DNA of 64,000 nt from Acanthochlamys bracteata (GCA_019914995.1 CM034135.1:2978501-3042500), one strand, 5' to 3'. Shown: positions 1 through 13,732, counted from the stretch's first letter. Numbers and translations are program-made. The notes: generated by a model not told the origin, from the letters alone.

Positions 1-3000
1 CTGATCCATCAAGGAAAAGCCCAAGAAGACAAGTGAAAGGTATGACTGTTTCAGCGTGCGCAAAGCGAAGCCGTGCTTTCTCAAATGTTCCAGGGGCGTG
101 TTTTTCTGGAATTAAAAAAACAATTACCTTATGGTGCTACTTTTCACATACACAATCAGATTTAGGGAGTAGGTTCAGAAAATAGCATTTGCATCTGTTC
201 TGTTTATTAGGGTCAAAACAGAGTCAGACACTCAGAAGCAAATAGAAAACATAGATCTCCATACATTGTCAGGAATAAGATACCTAGCGTGCTCTGCGAG
301 TCCAGGCGCATAGCCATTTCAAACAACAGAAAGCCCCACAGACACATCAATATAATCTACGTTCTTTTTGCAGTCTAACAAAAAGGCATGAGTTTTGTAC
401 CACAAGAATTAGTGCACTACAAAATGACTAAGTCCCATGTCTTTAGCACAGTAAATTGCTTTTTTGATTCCCTATGTAAGGAAACCTTTTCTCCCAGGAC
501 CCATACACTAGTTGCAGAGGTTCCAAGAGCACCATTATTTCACCAATTCCTCCAAACTTGCAGCAATGAATTGTTTTCTGACCATATGAATACGTTCATT
601 CATAGCATATGGAAAATGATACAATTGTACCTCCCAAATTTTAGGCTGTACATTTAGAGAAGACATTACAAAGTGTTTATAGGGATAAATTCAGGAACTT
701 CCTGCATCAATTGGTATACTAAAAGAGCTAACCTGTTAATCATGGTTAAGGCCTCAAAGTCCGAAGTCAAAGTTTTAGCAATCTCGTTCCTCAAATTGTA
801 TGATGTAATATGATCGACATAGAATTTAATAAGGTAAACTTAATGTTTTTAAACAAGTTTACCAATGTCGGTGGAAGTTTACCATGACATGAATAAAGAG
901 TATCTGATGCATACTTACCACCACTGTTTCCTTACAACTTACACATAATATGGAATATCTTTCTCACGGCAAAATTTTCAATTATCAATAACATTGTTTG
1001 AACTTTGTTCTGCTGAAGTTGAATTTCATAAACTAGTGCAAATATAATCTGGTTTCCTAGCAGCACACACAAAAACTAGTAAAACTAGTCCTACTCAAGA
1101 AATCATAATGTAGAAACGATCATTGTAACTAAATCTTATGCCCACTTTTATTCATCTAAGGCCACAAACTTCTCAATGAATTTGTGGTTATTTGAGTTAC
1201 ATATCTGAACACTTTATTTGAAGAGTGAACACTATGTCCTCAAGCTAAGCAATTGCTTCTTAAACAAGCACAAGGATTTGGATAGAATTGATGGATATTT
1301 AACAAAACATTACTGAAAAGAATCCACCAGATTATAGGAACACTGAAGTAAAGGAACGGAATACCTTCTTTTGCAAATATTGCTTGTTCCATCGCATGGA
1401 ATACATCATGCAACAGAGGCGCTCCCATGCGATAGTTTATGGAGTTGCCATAACCCTTCAGCAGAAACACCTCTAGGTCATCTGTCCACTCGAGCATATA
1501 AACCTGACCATGCATTCAAAAAATATTAATATGTAAATGCTCTAATTACGCAAATCAACTATGGCTCTCCTTGATTCTGTATCAGCAACATCACTGTTCT
1601 AGTCCCCTCTGTACATACTGTTAATATGCAAAGGCAATTCTTGTAATTTCAGGAAACAACCGTTGGAGGAAGTCTTCACACACAACTGGAATATAGAACT
1701 AAACGGACCACAATACACATTGTAGGTTTATCATAGAAGTTCTTACAAGCCTACCTCAGACTGGGTGAAAAGACTACAAGCTTGGTCAGTAATATCCAAT
1801 AATGAGGCCTCCTGCAATTCAGACAAAAGCATTAACGTGGAGAAATTCTTCCTTGATCATTGTCATGAACTAGCAGTGCTAGCAAATACCTGTTTGCACA
1901 GAAACCAGAGCGATGCTGTATCTTGCCTTGTCAAGTTCAGTCCATAACGTTGAACCAATGCGGCTGTGATGTCGTCTAAAATTGGTTCCTTAAGCTTCTC
2001 GACAGATGGTTCTTGACTTTTCCTAAATTCCTGAAAATATTTGAAAGTTAAGCTGACTTCTTAGACAAAGGGGGAATCAGCTTTCCCATAAATTTGCGAT
2101 CGAGCTCTTTCAAGACAATAAATAAATTGCAGAAGGAATATTTTAAGGTAGAAAAGCTCTGATCAGGACCTCCAACACAAGTAAGCTCACATGGTACCAT
2201 TGATTAATCATTGAAAACACATTATTGCTCGGACCCAATAAAAATAACAAGACCAAACAATGACAAATTCCAAACCAAAATCTGACCAACCTACTTATGA
2301 ACTCAGTTAGACAAAATAATATAAAAATCTTTAGTTGACATATCAAGTGGCACGTTGAAATCACCGATGAACCAAAACAGTGCTTGCTTACGTTATAACT
2401 TTGCTGTAGAACTTTTATTCGGAAACAGAGAACTAGGTCTAATATGTTTGATCAGTACACTGGGCTGTACCTTGGTAGACTTGTTGCACAAGGGGAACAG
2501 AAAAAGGTCTATATGATCAGTTTCAGCTGAATGATCATGACGTTGCAATTTTACATTTAAGTAAAAAGCTCAAAAGACCACAAATCACCATTCAACGAAC
2601 TATCAAAGCACTGGTAGCTCATTGTGGGGAAAATCGTCCTATGCAGAGTCAGAAAAAGTAAACATACCCTGTATGTTTCACATTTATCAAAGAAACGTAG
2701 GGATATGTCACTTGCACGGCTCTCACTCATCACTGAAAAGGCTCGATGATGACCTGGTCCAAGTGTTCCTTTCCCTGAAAGTAGCCCAAGGCCAAATGCC
2801 ACCGCACTTGCTGATGCACGAGGAACCTGGAAAAACAGTCCTCAGGCCCACAAGCATGTTACACTACCCTTAGCATGCCTCGAAAATAGATATATGAAGT
2901 TTCTATAGATATTATAAAAGAGAACAGTCGATATATGCCAGATAAACGGCAGTATTAATAGGGAATGTAAATAGGGAGTTTGAATAACGGGAAGCAACTG

Positions 3001-4931
3001 TTACCTGCAATGCTTCAACCTATAAGCAAGAGAATAGTATTTGCATACTAACCACAATTAGAAATAAGACTACGGATCTGACTGAAGCTGTGTATTCTAT
3101 GAGTGACAATAAGATCATACAAGAAGACTTGCGGGCTTTAGTTGGGTCCAACAAGGCTCACTTGACCTCATTCACAAACCAATATGGAACATAAAGAAAC
3201 ATGGCGTGAAGATTTTCTGCTTTTGACAAAATTGAATGCTAATGAAAAATAGATCTTCAAATAACATGTTTCTTATATTGCAAGGTGAATGAGAATTGAT
3301 TTTACAGTTGGATACAATACATAAATACACTTAGGATACTGAAATGTGTTACAAAATGGACTATCATTCATATAAATGCATCAATAAGAAGCACATTATA
3401 TAGGGTAATGTTGCTAGAAAGTTCAAAGTTAGTACTTAGGATCAAGCATCCAGCTGCATCGATGTTATTGCTTGCAGACTACAGAATGCCAGTGTAGAAA
3501 AGGAGAAATCACCTTAAGAACATATAAAATAAAAATTGAATAAAGCTAAAAGATATGCTAATTCTTCTTTTGAACTGCTCCTACTGTTATTCAACAATCT
3601 GCAGATGAAGAACTATACAGCATTATATAATAAATAATTTCTGCGACAAAATTAGTAAAATCCAATCTGGAAAACACAGGGAATACACAAAACTTACCTG
3701 GGTTGCCCTTATTGAATATATATCAGGATGGTATTCCTCTTCAAAAAGTTTTGGAAACGTCTCCCTTATCCTGATGCCAAGCCTGTATAGCTGATCCTCA
3801 CCTTTGGTTACTAGCTCTCCACCTTTCTTTCTTCCTTTCCAAGGAGATTGCCATCCCCATAACCACTTAGGAATCTTCTCCAGGGTTGAGCTATCTGGTT
3901 TGTGACCTTTAACGTTATCAAGAAGAACATTCAAACGACTCGCCAATTCATCCAACTCCTTAATACGCTTCTTAGTAGGAGCACGCGTTCCATGCCTAGC
4001 CTGAGTTAACAGATAAATGAAAGCTATTCAATCAGTAAACTAATTCCCTAATGCAATGTTAATATGCAGCTATCTTTTGATAAACTGACTACAGGAAAAT
4101 GACACACAATATTATGCTAGATTAAATTATAAGACAAGTTCTAAGAAGTCTCAAAAGCAATTAGCAACATTCTTTAGAAGACAGTTGTAACTAATATGCA
4201 GCATTTCACATTAGCCCAGCAAAAGTCGATAGCCTGAACATTATAGCAATACATCCTGCAGTATTACATTTAATGCTGCTATTATAAACTTTTAGAAAAC
4301 GCAAGATACTAGCTCCAAAGTAATGAACAGAGCTTCCATTGCGTATATGGTTGAAGCAAAACAACTTTTCTCTTAAATTTTCATCATGTTGGAAATTACC
4401 ACAAGGTTCAAATGAATCGCACTACAGCCATCAGGAACGGCAGAAGGCACATAGTTCAAACTACTAGCCTCTTTTCCAGCTGGGTATCTGCAGAATAGAA
4501 AACGGCGAAGTCAATTGGTATTTTACTTTCAACTTAGGTGGGTAGAAATGTGTCTGAAAAATAACATATGCTAAATGCCTTCAATTAAGTTTTAACAATC
4601 ATATGCATCTCAATTTTGAAGCCAAAATAATGAAACTCGATCTGTCACAAAATGGACCAACTTCCGTTGTACAGACGTCATCTAAACTTGCTTAAAAACG
4701 CGATCTGAGTAAATCAATATGAAATAAGACTACAGAGATTCGACGGTGTAAGGCAAAAAAAGAAAGAGAACTCTTAAAAAGAGAGAAAGAAAGAGACCCG
4801 GTGACGCTCGAGAGATGCCGGCGAACATCAAAGTTGTCTTCATCAAATCCATCGCCGAGTATGGCGGCATCGCCGGAGATCACGAAAAGAAGAAGAAGAA
4901 GATGAATCGATCGGAGTGACGTGGGTTTCAT
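1..4931 (-). CDS. MINPP1: multiple inositol polyphosphate phosphatase (histidine acid phosphatase / phytase family), 3' end outside window
   Basis: Hydrolyses phosphate groups from inositol hexakisphosphate and lower inositol phosphates; plant members are secretory-pathway or secreted phytases. Eight exons are visible on the minus strand: 4798-4931, 4400-4487, 3698-4000, 2668-2826, 1890-2030, 1755-1811, 1365-1503 and <1-105, all with GT-AG borders and consistent phases. Exon 1 starts at ATG 4931 and encodes a hydrophobic signal peptide (MKPTSLRSIHLLLLLFVISG). Exon 3 opens with the catalytic motif ARHGTRAPTKKR, whose His is the phospho-acceptor. Exon 8 carries the distal proton-donor motif HAETVIPF. 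Between them are blocks typical of plant MINPP (FGLGLLSGKGTLGPG, EWTDDLEVFLLKGYGNS). The last roughly 100-120 residues and the 3' UTR lie left of position 1. Nothing looks broken in the visible part. The family assignment is secure; substrate preference is inferred from the family. Confidence 0.93.
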
Positions 4932-6911
4932 TCTCCGCAGTAAGATTTCGATCGCTTCGATTCGATGGAACGAAGGAACTATGAAAAGACTTGCAGCACT
5001 CTGCTCTTTCTTTTCTTAAAACAAATTAATTGTTTGCTTACAGATGGATGCAGACTCAACGCCACGCTGTTCGAGAGAGCGCGCTTTGCAATGACTTTAC
5101 AAAAAGATTAAATGAGAATTGTTTAAAAACAATAATAGAGATTAGAGAAAAGAGGAATCATTAGATATTAGTCGATATAAAATTATACATGAAGGAATGG
5201 ACGAAAAGAATATGATAAATAGGGCCAATAATTTATGATCCGATAATTTTATCTAATTTTGTTTAAACCAGATTTGAATTTGTTTTCGGATAAGCTTTTA
5301 TTTATTTTAAATTTATTTAATTTAATTTGATAAATTAAATAAGTTTTGATTAGATTTAATCGACTCAATATTAATTTATTTAATTTTGTAATTATTAAAA
5401 TTAATTAAAATACTATAATAAAATATTAAATTTAGTATTTTTACATTTTTATGATTAATTTACTATGTTATACTTAATTTTTATAATTAAATTTACAATT
5501 TATTAAATAAATATTTACAATAGATATATAATATTTATTAATTTGTACTTATTATCGATAGAAGTCAATTTTCATAATATTATATTTTAATTTTAATTAT
5601 TAAATAAATAAAATAAATAATTTTAATTAAGTTTTATATAAGAACGTATTTACTAACATTTTAATTTTATTTTAATATAAAATAAATAAAAATTCAAAAT
5701 AAAATTTATTTTTAATTTAATTTAAAACTTACTATTACTATAAAATTTATTTTTAAATATGTTAAATTTAATTTTTTAAATTTACTTTCTGGAATTTTAA
5801 AATTCAAATTTATCTGCTAAGTAAAAACGCACTAAGTTGACGAATCTATAATTTTACCCTAATGACAACGCTGATGTGAATTGTAGATGTCCACGTGGCG
5901 AGGACATTCAATTTGTGCTCGTATATTTTTATAGGGGATATAATTTAAACAACTACATCGCGTCATATAAACTTACGTGTAACTTTCTCAACGTTTAAGT
6001 TAACCTGTTTATCTATTTAAACAAAAAAGCCATCTGTTTAGTTTATCATAGAGACGGTTCCGTTTGACGTGCAGGTGTAGCCGATGCGAGACACGTTGAT
6101 TGGCGCATGATTGGCACTCTCTAGTCACCAAGACATAGCATAGTATTTTATGTTATTTATACCGATAATTTCGTGAATTTTTGAAGCCGAATTCAGATGT
6201 CATAATCAAGTGCATTAAGGAACCGAAAATTCCTTCTTTACTGAGTTGCTTTACTTTCAATAACCAAATTTAACCTATTCACCCAAAAAAAAACTTTTAA
6301 TGAAAATTTCTCCTAATTAGGTGATCAATGCAACAAATTTGCTACACAGGATCATGATGTTTTGAATGCAGGAGGATGGCTGAGATGAATGAAGGTTCAT
6401 GAACATAAGAATTTTAGGAAGAGATTCAACCAGCATATATCTATCAAGAACAGGCCCAATGCCAAAGAACCCAAATTGGCTGCCTGGTATATGGATATGT
6501 ACACCGTAACATGTTAGCAATTGACTTGCCTACAGTGAGCTCATCTATAGTCAATAGATTCACAAGACAATCTGCAGAATGAAACGAAGTTGGTCCCTGT
6601 GAACAATAATGGGCCATTCTGAGGATCAAGTTTTGACCATAAAAAGCATATCAAATCTTCATGAATAGGATAGAGAACAACCTAATACCAGAATTTTAGC
6701 ACTGCAATGCTAAAAGTTCCACCCAGAAACTTGTCTTAACACCCACCTCACTTTCATTAGACATCTCTAAAGACTCAATTAATAATACTTCCAGAATTAT
6801 TATCCATTACAACTCCACTAATATACAGAACATTGAAAGAACAGATTAGCATAGGTGAATGGAATTCCTCCTGCAACGATCCTCAGCTAAGATGAGACTA
6901 CTTGCACCCAC
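4932..6911. other. intergenic spacer between phosphatase and ferritin genes
   Basis: About 2 kb. The part nearest the phosphatase (4932-5110) is its promoter and 5' leader side. From about 5210 to 5830 the sequence is extremely AT-rich with repeated TTTAATTT/ATTTAAAT words, as in decayed MITE or intergenic repeat DNA of this genome. I found no long reading frame with exon-like borders on either strand. 6300-6911 probably includes the ferritin 3' UTR and terminator region. Confidence 0.6.
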
Positions 6912-9446
6912 CTAAGCGACAGCAGCATCACCCTCATGAAGGAGCATCTGATCAAAGTGCCAAGTTCCTGCAACATCAAAATAAAATGATCACAACAATG
7001 CCAGCAATCAGAATTAACTGATCAGAACAGCCTCCAGGAATATTGTGTCAATAAGTACCATGTCCTTTGCCCACCCTCCTCAACTGAGCAACATATTCGG
7101 AGATCTTCTTAATAGCTTCCACCTGAAAAATGACAGGTGTGCAACATTTACTATAACCAACAATCTTTGTTTGCTTAGCCAATTAGATATTATATGAGCA
7201 AATAAATTATGGCTGAATCAGGATAATGAAGATGAAGAAAACGATCCCACAGAACAGAGTTTGTGAGAAAATACGATGACTTCATATGGATGACAGAGAA
7301 CCACAACAGGCAAAAGCATCTTATCCTAACCACATAATTCATGAATATAAAATGTTTGAAAGAACGTTTCTGTCTTTCTGCCAGCTAACACAGTCCAGAT
7401 GTACCCATAAACATTACGGAATTAATTACATATGGATATTATTGAATTTGATCTCATAACACCATGACTAAACCAGGGCTAGATCTTGTCTATTTCAAAT
7501 AACTATAATTGATATATAGCTAGAAAAGTTTGGTTTGACTAGTTAGAGATAAGGATTCACCTGCTCTTCAAGGAACTCACTCTCAATGAAGTCGGTCAGC
7601 TGAACATCATTGCAACGACTTGCTACCTGTTCATGAATGTAAATATGTAATGGATTGTATGATAGTCCTTGAGAATAATACATAATTAAGTTAATTCATT
7701 AAAAGGAAGTGACATCCACTTACACTATGTAAGTTGAGAAGTTTCTCGTTCACCAGCTTCTCCAGAGCCAAAGTGGTCTCCATAGCTGAAAAAAAAATTC
7801 TATGAGATCCATATAACAAGACAATGATGCAATCCGATATAATCACTACAGCCACAAATATACAATTTCACAGACAAAGACTGGTGGAAAATTGGAACTA
7901 GAATGTTCACTGATTAGCATATGAGCCTATGAACATTTACACGTGGATGATAGCAAATTCTAATTCACCCATGTTATGGGACATCGAGATCCTCTAAAAG
8001 GCTAAGCAAGACACACGCTGCTATATAAATGCATCACTAAGACTATCTAATATCCAATAATAGTATAGCAAATGAACACACTGCACACAGGTCACCAATG
8101 AAGTGCCTGATCATGTAAAGATTCAATCACAAAACTTAAAAGAAGTAATAGCACCCAAACTAAGTACTCACCGTATTGAGCATCTCCCTTGTCTTGATGA
8201 TCAAATTCACTGAGAGGCATCAGAATTGATTGGAGTTTAACTCTTCCGCCACGTTTATTCTTAAAAAAGAAGAAAAACAAATTACACAGTCATGCTCTAA
8301 CATGATTGAACCAACCAAATCAGCAGTAAATTCAAGACACCTGGTACTTCATCAGCTTCTCTGCATGCTCACGCTCCTCTTCGCTCGATTCCTTGAAGAA
8401 CCTGATATTCATAATTAACAGATGTCCAACCTCTAAGAGGAATGGACAAGAAGATGAAGAGAAAGTTCTAGATAGATATTTTCCTTGACTTACTTTGCAA
8501 GGCCTCTCAGCGCAACGTTGTCCCTATCAAAGTATGCAAACATAGCATGGTAGATGTAGGAGACATTGTACTCCACACTGATTAAGATAAACAAATGAAA
8601 AAACAGAATATCATTAAATAGAGTCAAAAAGCATCAATGGCATGAACATAATTGATGAAGAACCATATGGATCTAAACTAAGAACAAAGAAGTCAACAAT
8701 GTGAAACATAGAAACAGAGTCAAATTACCAAGAACAAACAAATCTGCCACCAAACGTTAAGTCCCACTTCTGCGTTCTAGCATCGGAACACACTTTCTCA
8801 ATCTCTAGGTGTTTAATATAACAAAATCCCCACAGAGATTTATAGAAAAAAAGTAAAAATCCTATTAGGCAAGCAAACTAGAGCTCCTTACAAGCTGAAA
8901 AATAAACCGTAAATAAAACCTCTAATACGAGAAACAAGCAGGTGCCAAGCACTTCCACTCGTTAATTTATCCGGAAAATCGATCACATGAGTCAGGAGAC
9001 AAGCAACAATCACATACAAATAACAAATCACTCCCACAGAGACAGTCTATAAACAAAAATCTCAAACTTTTAAGAGTATAAATCACAAAACAAATAAAAA
9101 AAGGGAAATTTCTTCAATGTAAGTATAGAGAAACGCACTTAATCTGCTCGTTGATAGCAGCTTCACAATCATCCGCGTACTTCTGGCGAGCAAGCGAAAC
9201 ATCACGAGCAGAGGGCACCAGTGCGAGCTCATTCTTCAACTCCTCAAACGGCTCAAAAACAACACCAGTAAGAGCCCTGCTACCAGCCTTGCCAGCTGCC
9301 ATAGCGATAACTCCTCCGTTGCGGGACAGCTTTGCAGGTAACGTCATCATCGCCGGAGACACCCTCAGCGCCATGGCCTTAGGAAGCATGAAGGATTCCG
9401 GCGTAACTGGTTGGACAGAGATCGACGGCGAAGTTCTGAGAAGCAT
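6912..9446 (-). CDS. chloroplast ferritin
   Basis: Plant ferritin: oxidises Fe(II) and stores Fe(III) in a 24-subunit shell inside plastids. Eight exons on the minus strand: 9139-9446, 8494-8577, 8341-8401, 8172-8259, 7724-7785, 7561-7626, 7059-7122 and 6912-6967, with a TAG stop at 6912-6914. The phases add up to 262 residues, normal for plant ferritins. Residues 1 to about 50 form a Ser/Pro/Ala-rich transit peptide. The plant-specific extension peptide ([16 protein letters not shown]) follows. The four-helix core carries the ferroxidase segment [11 protein letters not shown] and [14 protein letters not shown], then [12 protein letters not shown], and the C-terminus reads [16 protein letters not shown]. 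The eight-exon structure is the standard one for plant ferritin genes. The paralogue number (FER1-4) cannot be decided by eye. The gene appears intact. Confidence 0.96.
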
Positions 9447-9720
9447 GGTCGATGTTTCAGAGGCAGACAGAGACAGATGAAATGAGTCTGTTGAAGATCA
9501 GAGAAAAACAGAGCCTGCGGGAGTGTTTGGAGAGTGAAGAGATTAGAGATGGGGAAAGGTGGTATTTATCGTGAGGGTTTAGCGGGAGAACGCGAGTGAA
9601 CGTGTGCCACGTGGACGGTATGGATTGAGTACAGTGGACTGAGCGCGTGGAGAACGCGCGTTATGACCGGGATTTTTTGGCCGAAGCGGAAAGGAGGGAA
9701 GGCTTTTCACTTCCCCGTAT
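9447..9720 (-). promoter_or_regulatory. ferritin promoter and 5' leader
   Basis: Upstream of the ferritin ATG on the minus strand there is a TATA-like GATAAATACC at 9561-9570, about 115 bases before the start codon. A palindromic G-box CCACGTGG lies at 9607-9614, and GCGC/ACGCG-rich sequence extends to about 9665. Plant ferritin promoters are iron-derepressed through an IDRS element (CACGAG-type core); I looked for that motif and did not find a convincing match. Iron control is therefore a family expectation, not something seen here. Confidence 0.45.
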
Positions 9721-9833
9721 CGACTCCGTCGCAGCTTTATGTTATTACCTCGTCTTTTTGTTTTCTCGTAACTAGTCTGTTATTTAAAAATTTCGAATTA
9801 AGGATCTGAATCGTTCCGGAATCGGATTTTGAG

Positions 9834-10472
9834 CATAATTTTGAAAATCAATCCGACGATCCGGAAAATTATCGGATCATCGACTAATCGAACGGATCAC
9901 CAGATCAATCTATTAAATTAAACCAAAATTCATCAAATAAATTTAATATATAAATACAAATATATATATTATATAATATTTTTGTAGGAACTATTTAAAA
10001 ACTTAACAAATAAATATAAAAAATATTGAATATACTTTCAAATTACATATTTTATATTTTTCAGCTAGTATATTTAAAACAATAGCCAAAAAATCTAACA
10101 TATAGTAAAATTTTTATGTTTTATGCATTACTCAAAAATAAATTATCTACATTATAATTATTTATACTATTTTCGTTATATTTTATTTATTTATTACTTT
10201 CTAATAAAAAAAGAAGGACAAATAAACTAGTAAATAAGAATATCTAGTAAAGTGCATATTTTAAAGTGCTAAACAAAATTATTTTCTTAGTTTTAATAAG
10301 CATATTCTTTTGTTTTAATAAATACTAACATCAGATCAATTCGCTCAGATCAATCCGAGTTATATCGGATCGCTTGTACGTTCCATTTTTACATCAATTC
10401 GGTTCGAAATCAATATAGAATCGTCCATTTTTGGTCCGAATTTGTTGATCTGGATTGAGTTTTAAAATTATG
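9834..10472. mobile_element. possible MITE with subterminal inverted repeat
   Basis: The left end reads CATAATTTTGAAAATCAATCC (9834 onward). The right end, reverse complemented, reads CATAATTTTAAAACTCAATCC (down from 10472), giving a roughly 21-bp inverted repeat. The interior is AT-rich and carries further GATCGGATC/GATCAATC words near both ends. No coding capacity and no clear target-site duplication were found, so the exact borders are uncertain. Confidence 0.45.
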
Positions 10473-10479
10473 GTTTTGA

Positions 10480-12236
10480 GTGGTGAAAAATGACATGAAC
10501 CTGGAATCGATTAATGCTCAGTTTTTGCAAATTAGTAGAGAGTGTTTTAAATTTAACCCAAATAAATTCGTTTTAACAGATCAAATTTAGAATAAACTAA
10601 ATTTTCTGTTTGTTGTGCAATTAAAGGCCGTTTGACTTTTTCCGAAAACTTATGTGTTTTTTCCGGACTAATTCTTTTTTGCCTCCACTTCCACGTCATC
10701 AACGTCATATGCGCTGGTTGCCCTCTCCGTGGCTGTTATAATCGCTTTTGTGTTCACTTTTTTTCAATCTTTGTGAAGATAATTCTGGATGTTGTTCAAT
10801 TTTTTAAAATGTGCAAATAACTTTCCCCCGCAAGTTTCCAACTAAAATGCTTAAAATCCATAAAAAATAAGAATGAATCAATCATTTTAAGACATTTAAA
10901 TTTCCAAACGAAAAAGACCTCAAACCTTTTACCAGTGCTTTTGAAATAAAAAAGAGAAAAGTGTGAAAGATTCCTAACATGCAAAAAACAAGTGCATGTG
11001 AAGCCGAAGTAAAAAGAAATAGAGAAAGCAATCAATCACACATTCAAAAAAAGACAGAGATGTCACCAAGGGGAGTGTGGTTGGCGTGTGTCGTTTGGCT
11101 AAGGTTTTGGCAGATATTGAGTAATTGAGAGGATTAGGTGGAAGGCATGAACGGATGGTGAGCGTCAGGCGTGGCAGCAAGGCTCGTGGCGGGAGCGTGC
11201 TACCTGTGGGTACCTTTATCTCACTGGTCATTGTTGCCCACTTGGCGTAAAGAATCATGGCTCTTTCTTCCTTTTTGCTTTCCTTCCACCACGGCCTTCA
11301 ATGATTTCCTTTCAAACACGATAGGCATTTCTTTCTTCATATACATCTTCATGAATAACGTTCGTCTCCGTTGCTGTCCCTTCAAGCAGTTTTGGTATAA
11401 ATCGTTCAGATACGTAGCACAAGAATGACCAATAGAAATGCTGCATAGTTCTCTGGAGTAAAAATCTAAGCCATTGATCTACATAGCATGCCAGCTGTTT
11501 TAGAAGACTTCTTGTTTGGGATTGATTCAAAGAATTTGAAAACTATGAAGACAATCTTGGGTCAAGCTAATCGGAGTGATAATAGAAGGGCAACATGAAA
11601 ATCATAAGAACAAAAAAGACGAAAACTATAATTTCACTGAAGCATATTCCCTCTATCTGCTTCATGAGTCATCACTCTGCTTTTGTTTGCACGGGATCGT
11701 AAAATTTCAACAAAAAGGAAAGCAGCTTTCTCCCTTGATCAGAAGTCCTAATCACATTCAAAGATCAAAATTCACTATCTTCCATGACGCAAAACTTTCT
11801 ACTGAAGCTGGTCAATTTTGCTGCCAGATGGCTAAACATGTGAACTAATATGAGGAAAATTCTAGATACTGCAGCCTTCCACGTATACCACCCACCTTCC
11901 ATGTATACCATTCTCTGTATCAGTTTCAAGACCAATAAACCACAGAGACAGATCTGTAGGAGGCAAACTTAAGCATCTGAATTACAGGTGTATACTGAAG
12001 TACTAAATAAGGTCCAGTTAGAAAAATAGGCCTCCACACAGGGTGGACTCAGAGTCTCAGACTTTTATGTACTACAAGATTCATTGCAACACAAATCTGA
12101 GGTATAATTGAGGTGGTAAATCATACTGTATCATCTCCCCTTTTTACTTCCATCTACTCAAGAGTGGAACCAATTCAGGATTAACAGCTTATATCCTCCG
12201 TGAGAAGAAAACAATGAACAGTGACAAATATAGTAC
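10480..12236. other. intergenic, no supported gene
   Basis: Short open frames occur on both strands (for example around 10974-11258 and 11312-11530), but none has a recognisable family, exon-like borders or a conserved motif. The GC-richer stretch 11080-11300 looks different from its AT-rich surroundings and could be a promoter or leader, but nothing downstream supports a gene. Confidence 0.5.
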
Positions 12237-12364
12237 CTCTCCTTCACATGCCTGCTGAATATCTGTAAAGCATACTGCAGTCTGAGAAGAATGGACCATC
12301 CTAATGAGCTGGACTCCTGCATCAATTGACATGAGCGTCTCATCCACAGCCACATCCAAAGAAT
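12237..12364 (-). other. orphan exon-like coding segment, family not recognised
   Basis: On the minus strand, a polypyrimidine-containing acceptor (TTCTGCTTAG) precedes an open 128-nt segment ending at a GTACTA donor. Read after two leading bases, it gives 42 residues without a stop, beginning SLDVAVDETLMSIDAGVQ and containing RMVHSSQTAVCF. Composition and periodicity look like a real protein helix, but I do not recognise the family. I could not find flanking exons that continue it in either direction. It may be part of a gene with long introns, or a gene fragment. Confidence 0.3.
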
Positions 12365-13440
12365 CTAAGCAGAACTCAATGGGAATTAGTTAATTGCTAA
12401 TTTTGTCATGCTTGCTAATGAGCATGTTTAAAATACCACATATGATGAGGGAAAATAAGTTATAATCTGAAAGAAGCACCGGGAGTAAAAAGCACAATGT
12501 CCGTGCTTTTCCAAGAATATCTGGCTAGAGATTTAAGAGATCAAAGTAAATGTTTAAGTTGATAGTCTGGTGCAGGTCAACATGCAAATTAACCACTCTT
12601 CACTAGTACTCTTTCAACGGTAATTCAAGCTTGTAAGTCCTTCTAAAATCCTAATTTTGAAAAAAAGTTTTTGTAGCATGGGTGAGAATACCACTGGTGA
12701 AGTAGGAGTGAAAATCATCTTTAATACTTAACTACAAAAAGTTTAATGGCAATTCCATTATTCATCCATAGCAAAACTGCAAATCAATGAAACCATATGG
12801 TATAGGTATTATAAATAGTTTAATTTGTATATAAACATGTGCAGATAAAAACTAGATGTGGAGTCCCATAACTTCAGCTAGCATGCCTTTCCATAAAAGA
12901 CTCAAGGGTTCAATACATGCTAACACCAGCGCCAATGATGGTTAAATAATAATCTATCATATTTGGAGAAATTAAGCACAAGCTTGCAAGATGTATTTGC
13001 ATTAGTAACTGCATCGATCGAAATTTGTCATAGTTTGATTAAATACTATAGTTTCTTTTGCCAGTACTGCAAAATAAAGTAGGTCAGAGATGATCAATCA
13101 GCAATAAGGTCTCTAATATGTGATAATCACCCCAACCAAAATTTCTGTTCACAGTATGCCATGGAGGAGATGCATACAAATATATGCTCTCAAGACTGGG
13201 CATATTATTAAATTATCAATGCTTCATTACAAAGAAACCAGCTAAATCTGATTTGCAGTTTTTTATAAATGCAAAATTTCAAATATAAACTACCAAGTAT
13301 TACCTAGCTGAGACATTGGATAAATGCTGCACATCTGAGAAAGTCATAAATAAGTAACCTACACAAATCTCAAAGAGTATTTTCTTAACTACTTGATGAT
13401 GCAATAATTCATTCCTCAAACACAATCCACTATGGCAGCT
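12365..13440. other. non-coding sequence, nothing supported
   Basis: AT-rich sequence with no long frame on either strand. A small segment at about 13290-13325 (-) has acceptor-like and donor-like edges but is only about 30 nt and I cannot place it in a gene. Confidence 0.4.
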
Positions 13441-13479
13441 TCTATATATATATATATATATATAACATAAATGATACAA

Positions 13480-13655
13480 TATATATTTTTTGTAATGTTC
13501 TTATTTTCTGTCATCTTGATCAAGTGACCGGATAGAGGTGAACTCGTTATCCGATTATGTGAATACGTTGCTAACTCATAATTTTTCATATTCAACGGTG
13601 GAGATTGAATTTGAAAGTCACCTCGATCATAAACCAGAGAGGGAGTGCCCTTATA
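13480..13655. repeat. truncated copy of the adjacent MITE's right half
   Basis: This stretch aligns in the same orientation with about 13936-14073. Shared words include TGTTCTT..TTTCT, CAT.TTGATCAAG, ATCCGATT, TTTTCATAT.CAAC.GTG and a final GGGTGCCC/GAGTGCCC. It lacks the left half. It is joined to the full element by a TA/TATG microsatellite (13656-13732). Confidence 0.55.
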
Positions 13656-13732
13656 TATACATATATATTTATATGTATGTATATATGTATATGTATGTAT
13701 ATGTATATGTATATATATATGTATATATATAT
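13656..13732. repeat. TA/TATG microsatellite
   Basis: Imperfect (TA)n and (TATG)n tract directly left of the MITE. A second (TA)n run lies directly to its right (14113-14134), and a further one at 13443-13464. The frame that reads through it is low-complexity IYIYIY/VYVY and not a gene. Confidence 0.85.

Noticed and set aside
1-9446. Functional cluster of phytate breakdown and iron storage
   Set aside because: The phosphatase and ferritin genes are neighbours on one strand, but they have separate promoters and plant gene neighbourhoods of this kind are usually coincidental.
9151-9480. 109-codon plus-strand frame rich in Ser/Ala
   Set aside because: Antisense to ferritin exon 1, which has a full transit-peptide and ferritin signature on the other strand.
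10974-11258. 94-codon minus-strand frame in GC-richer DNA
   Set aside because: No motif, no splice-compatible continuation and a Phe-rich tail typical of AT-rich non-coding sequence.
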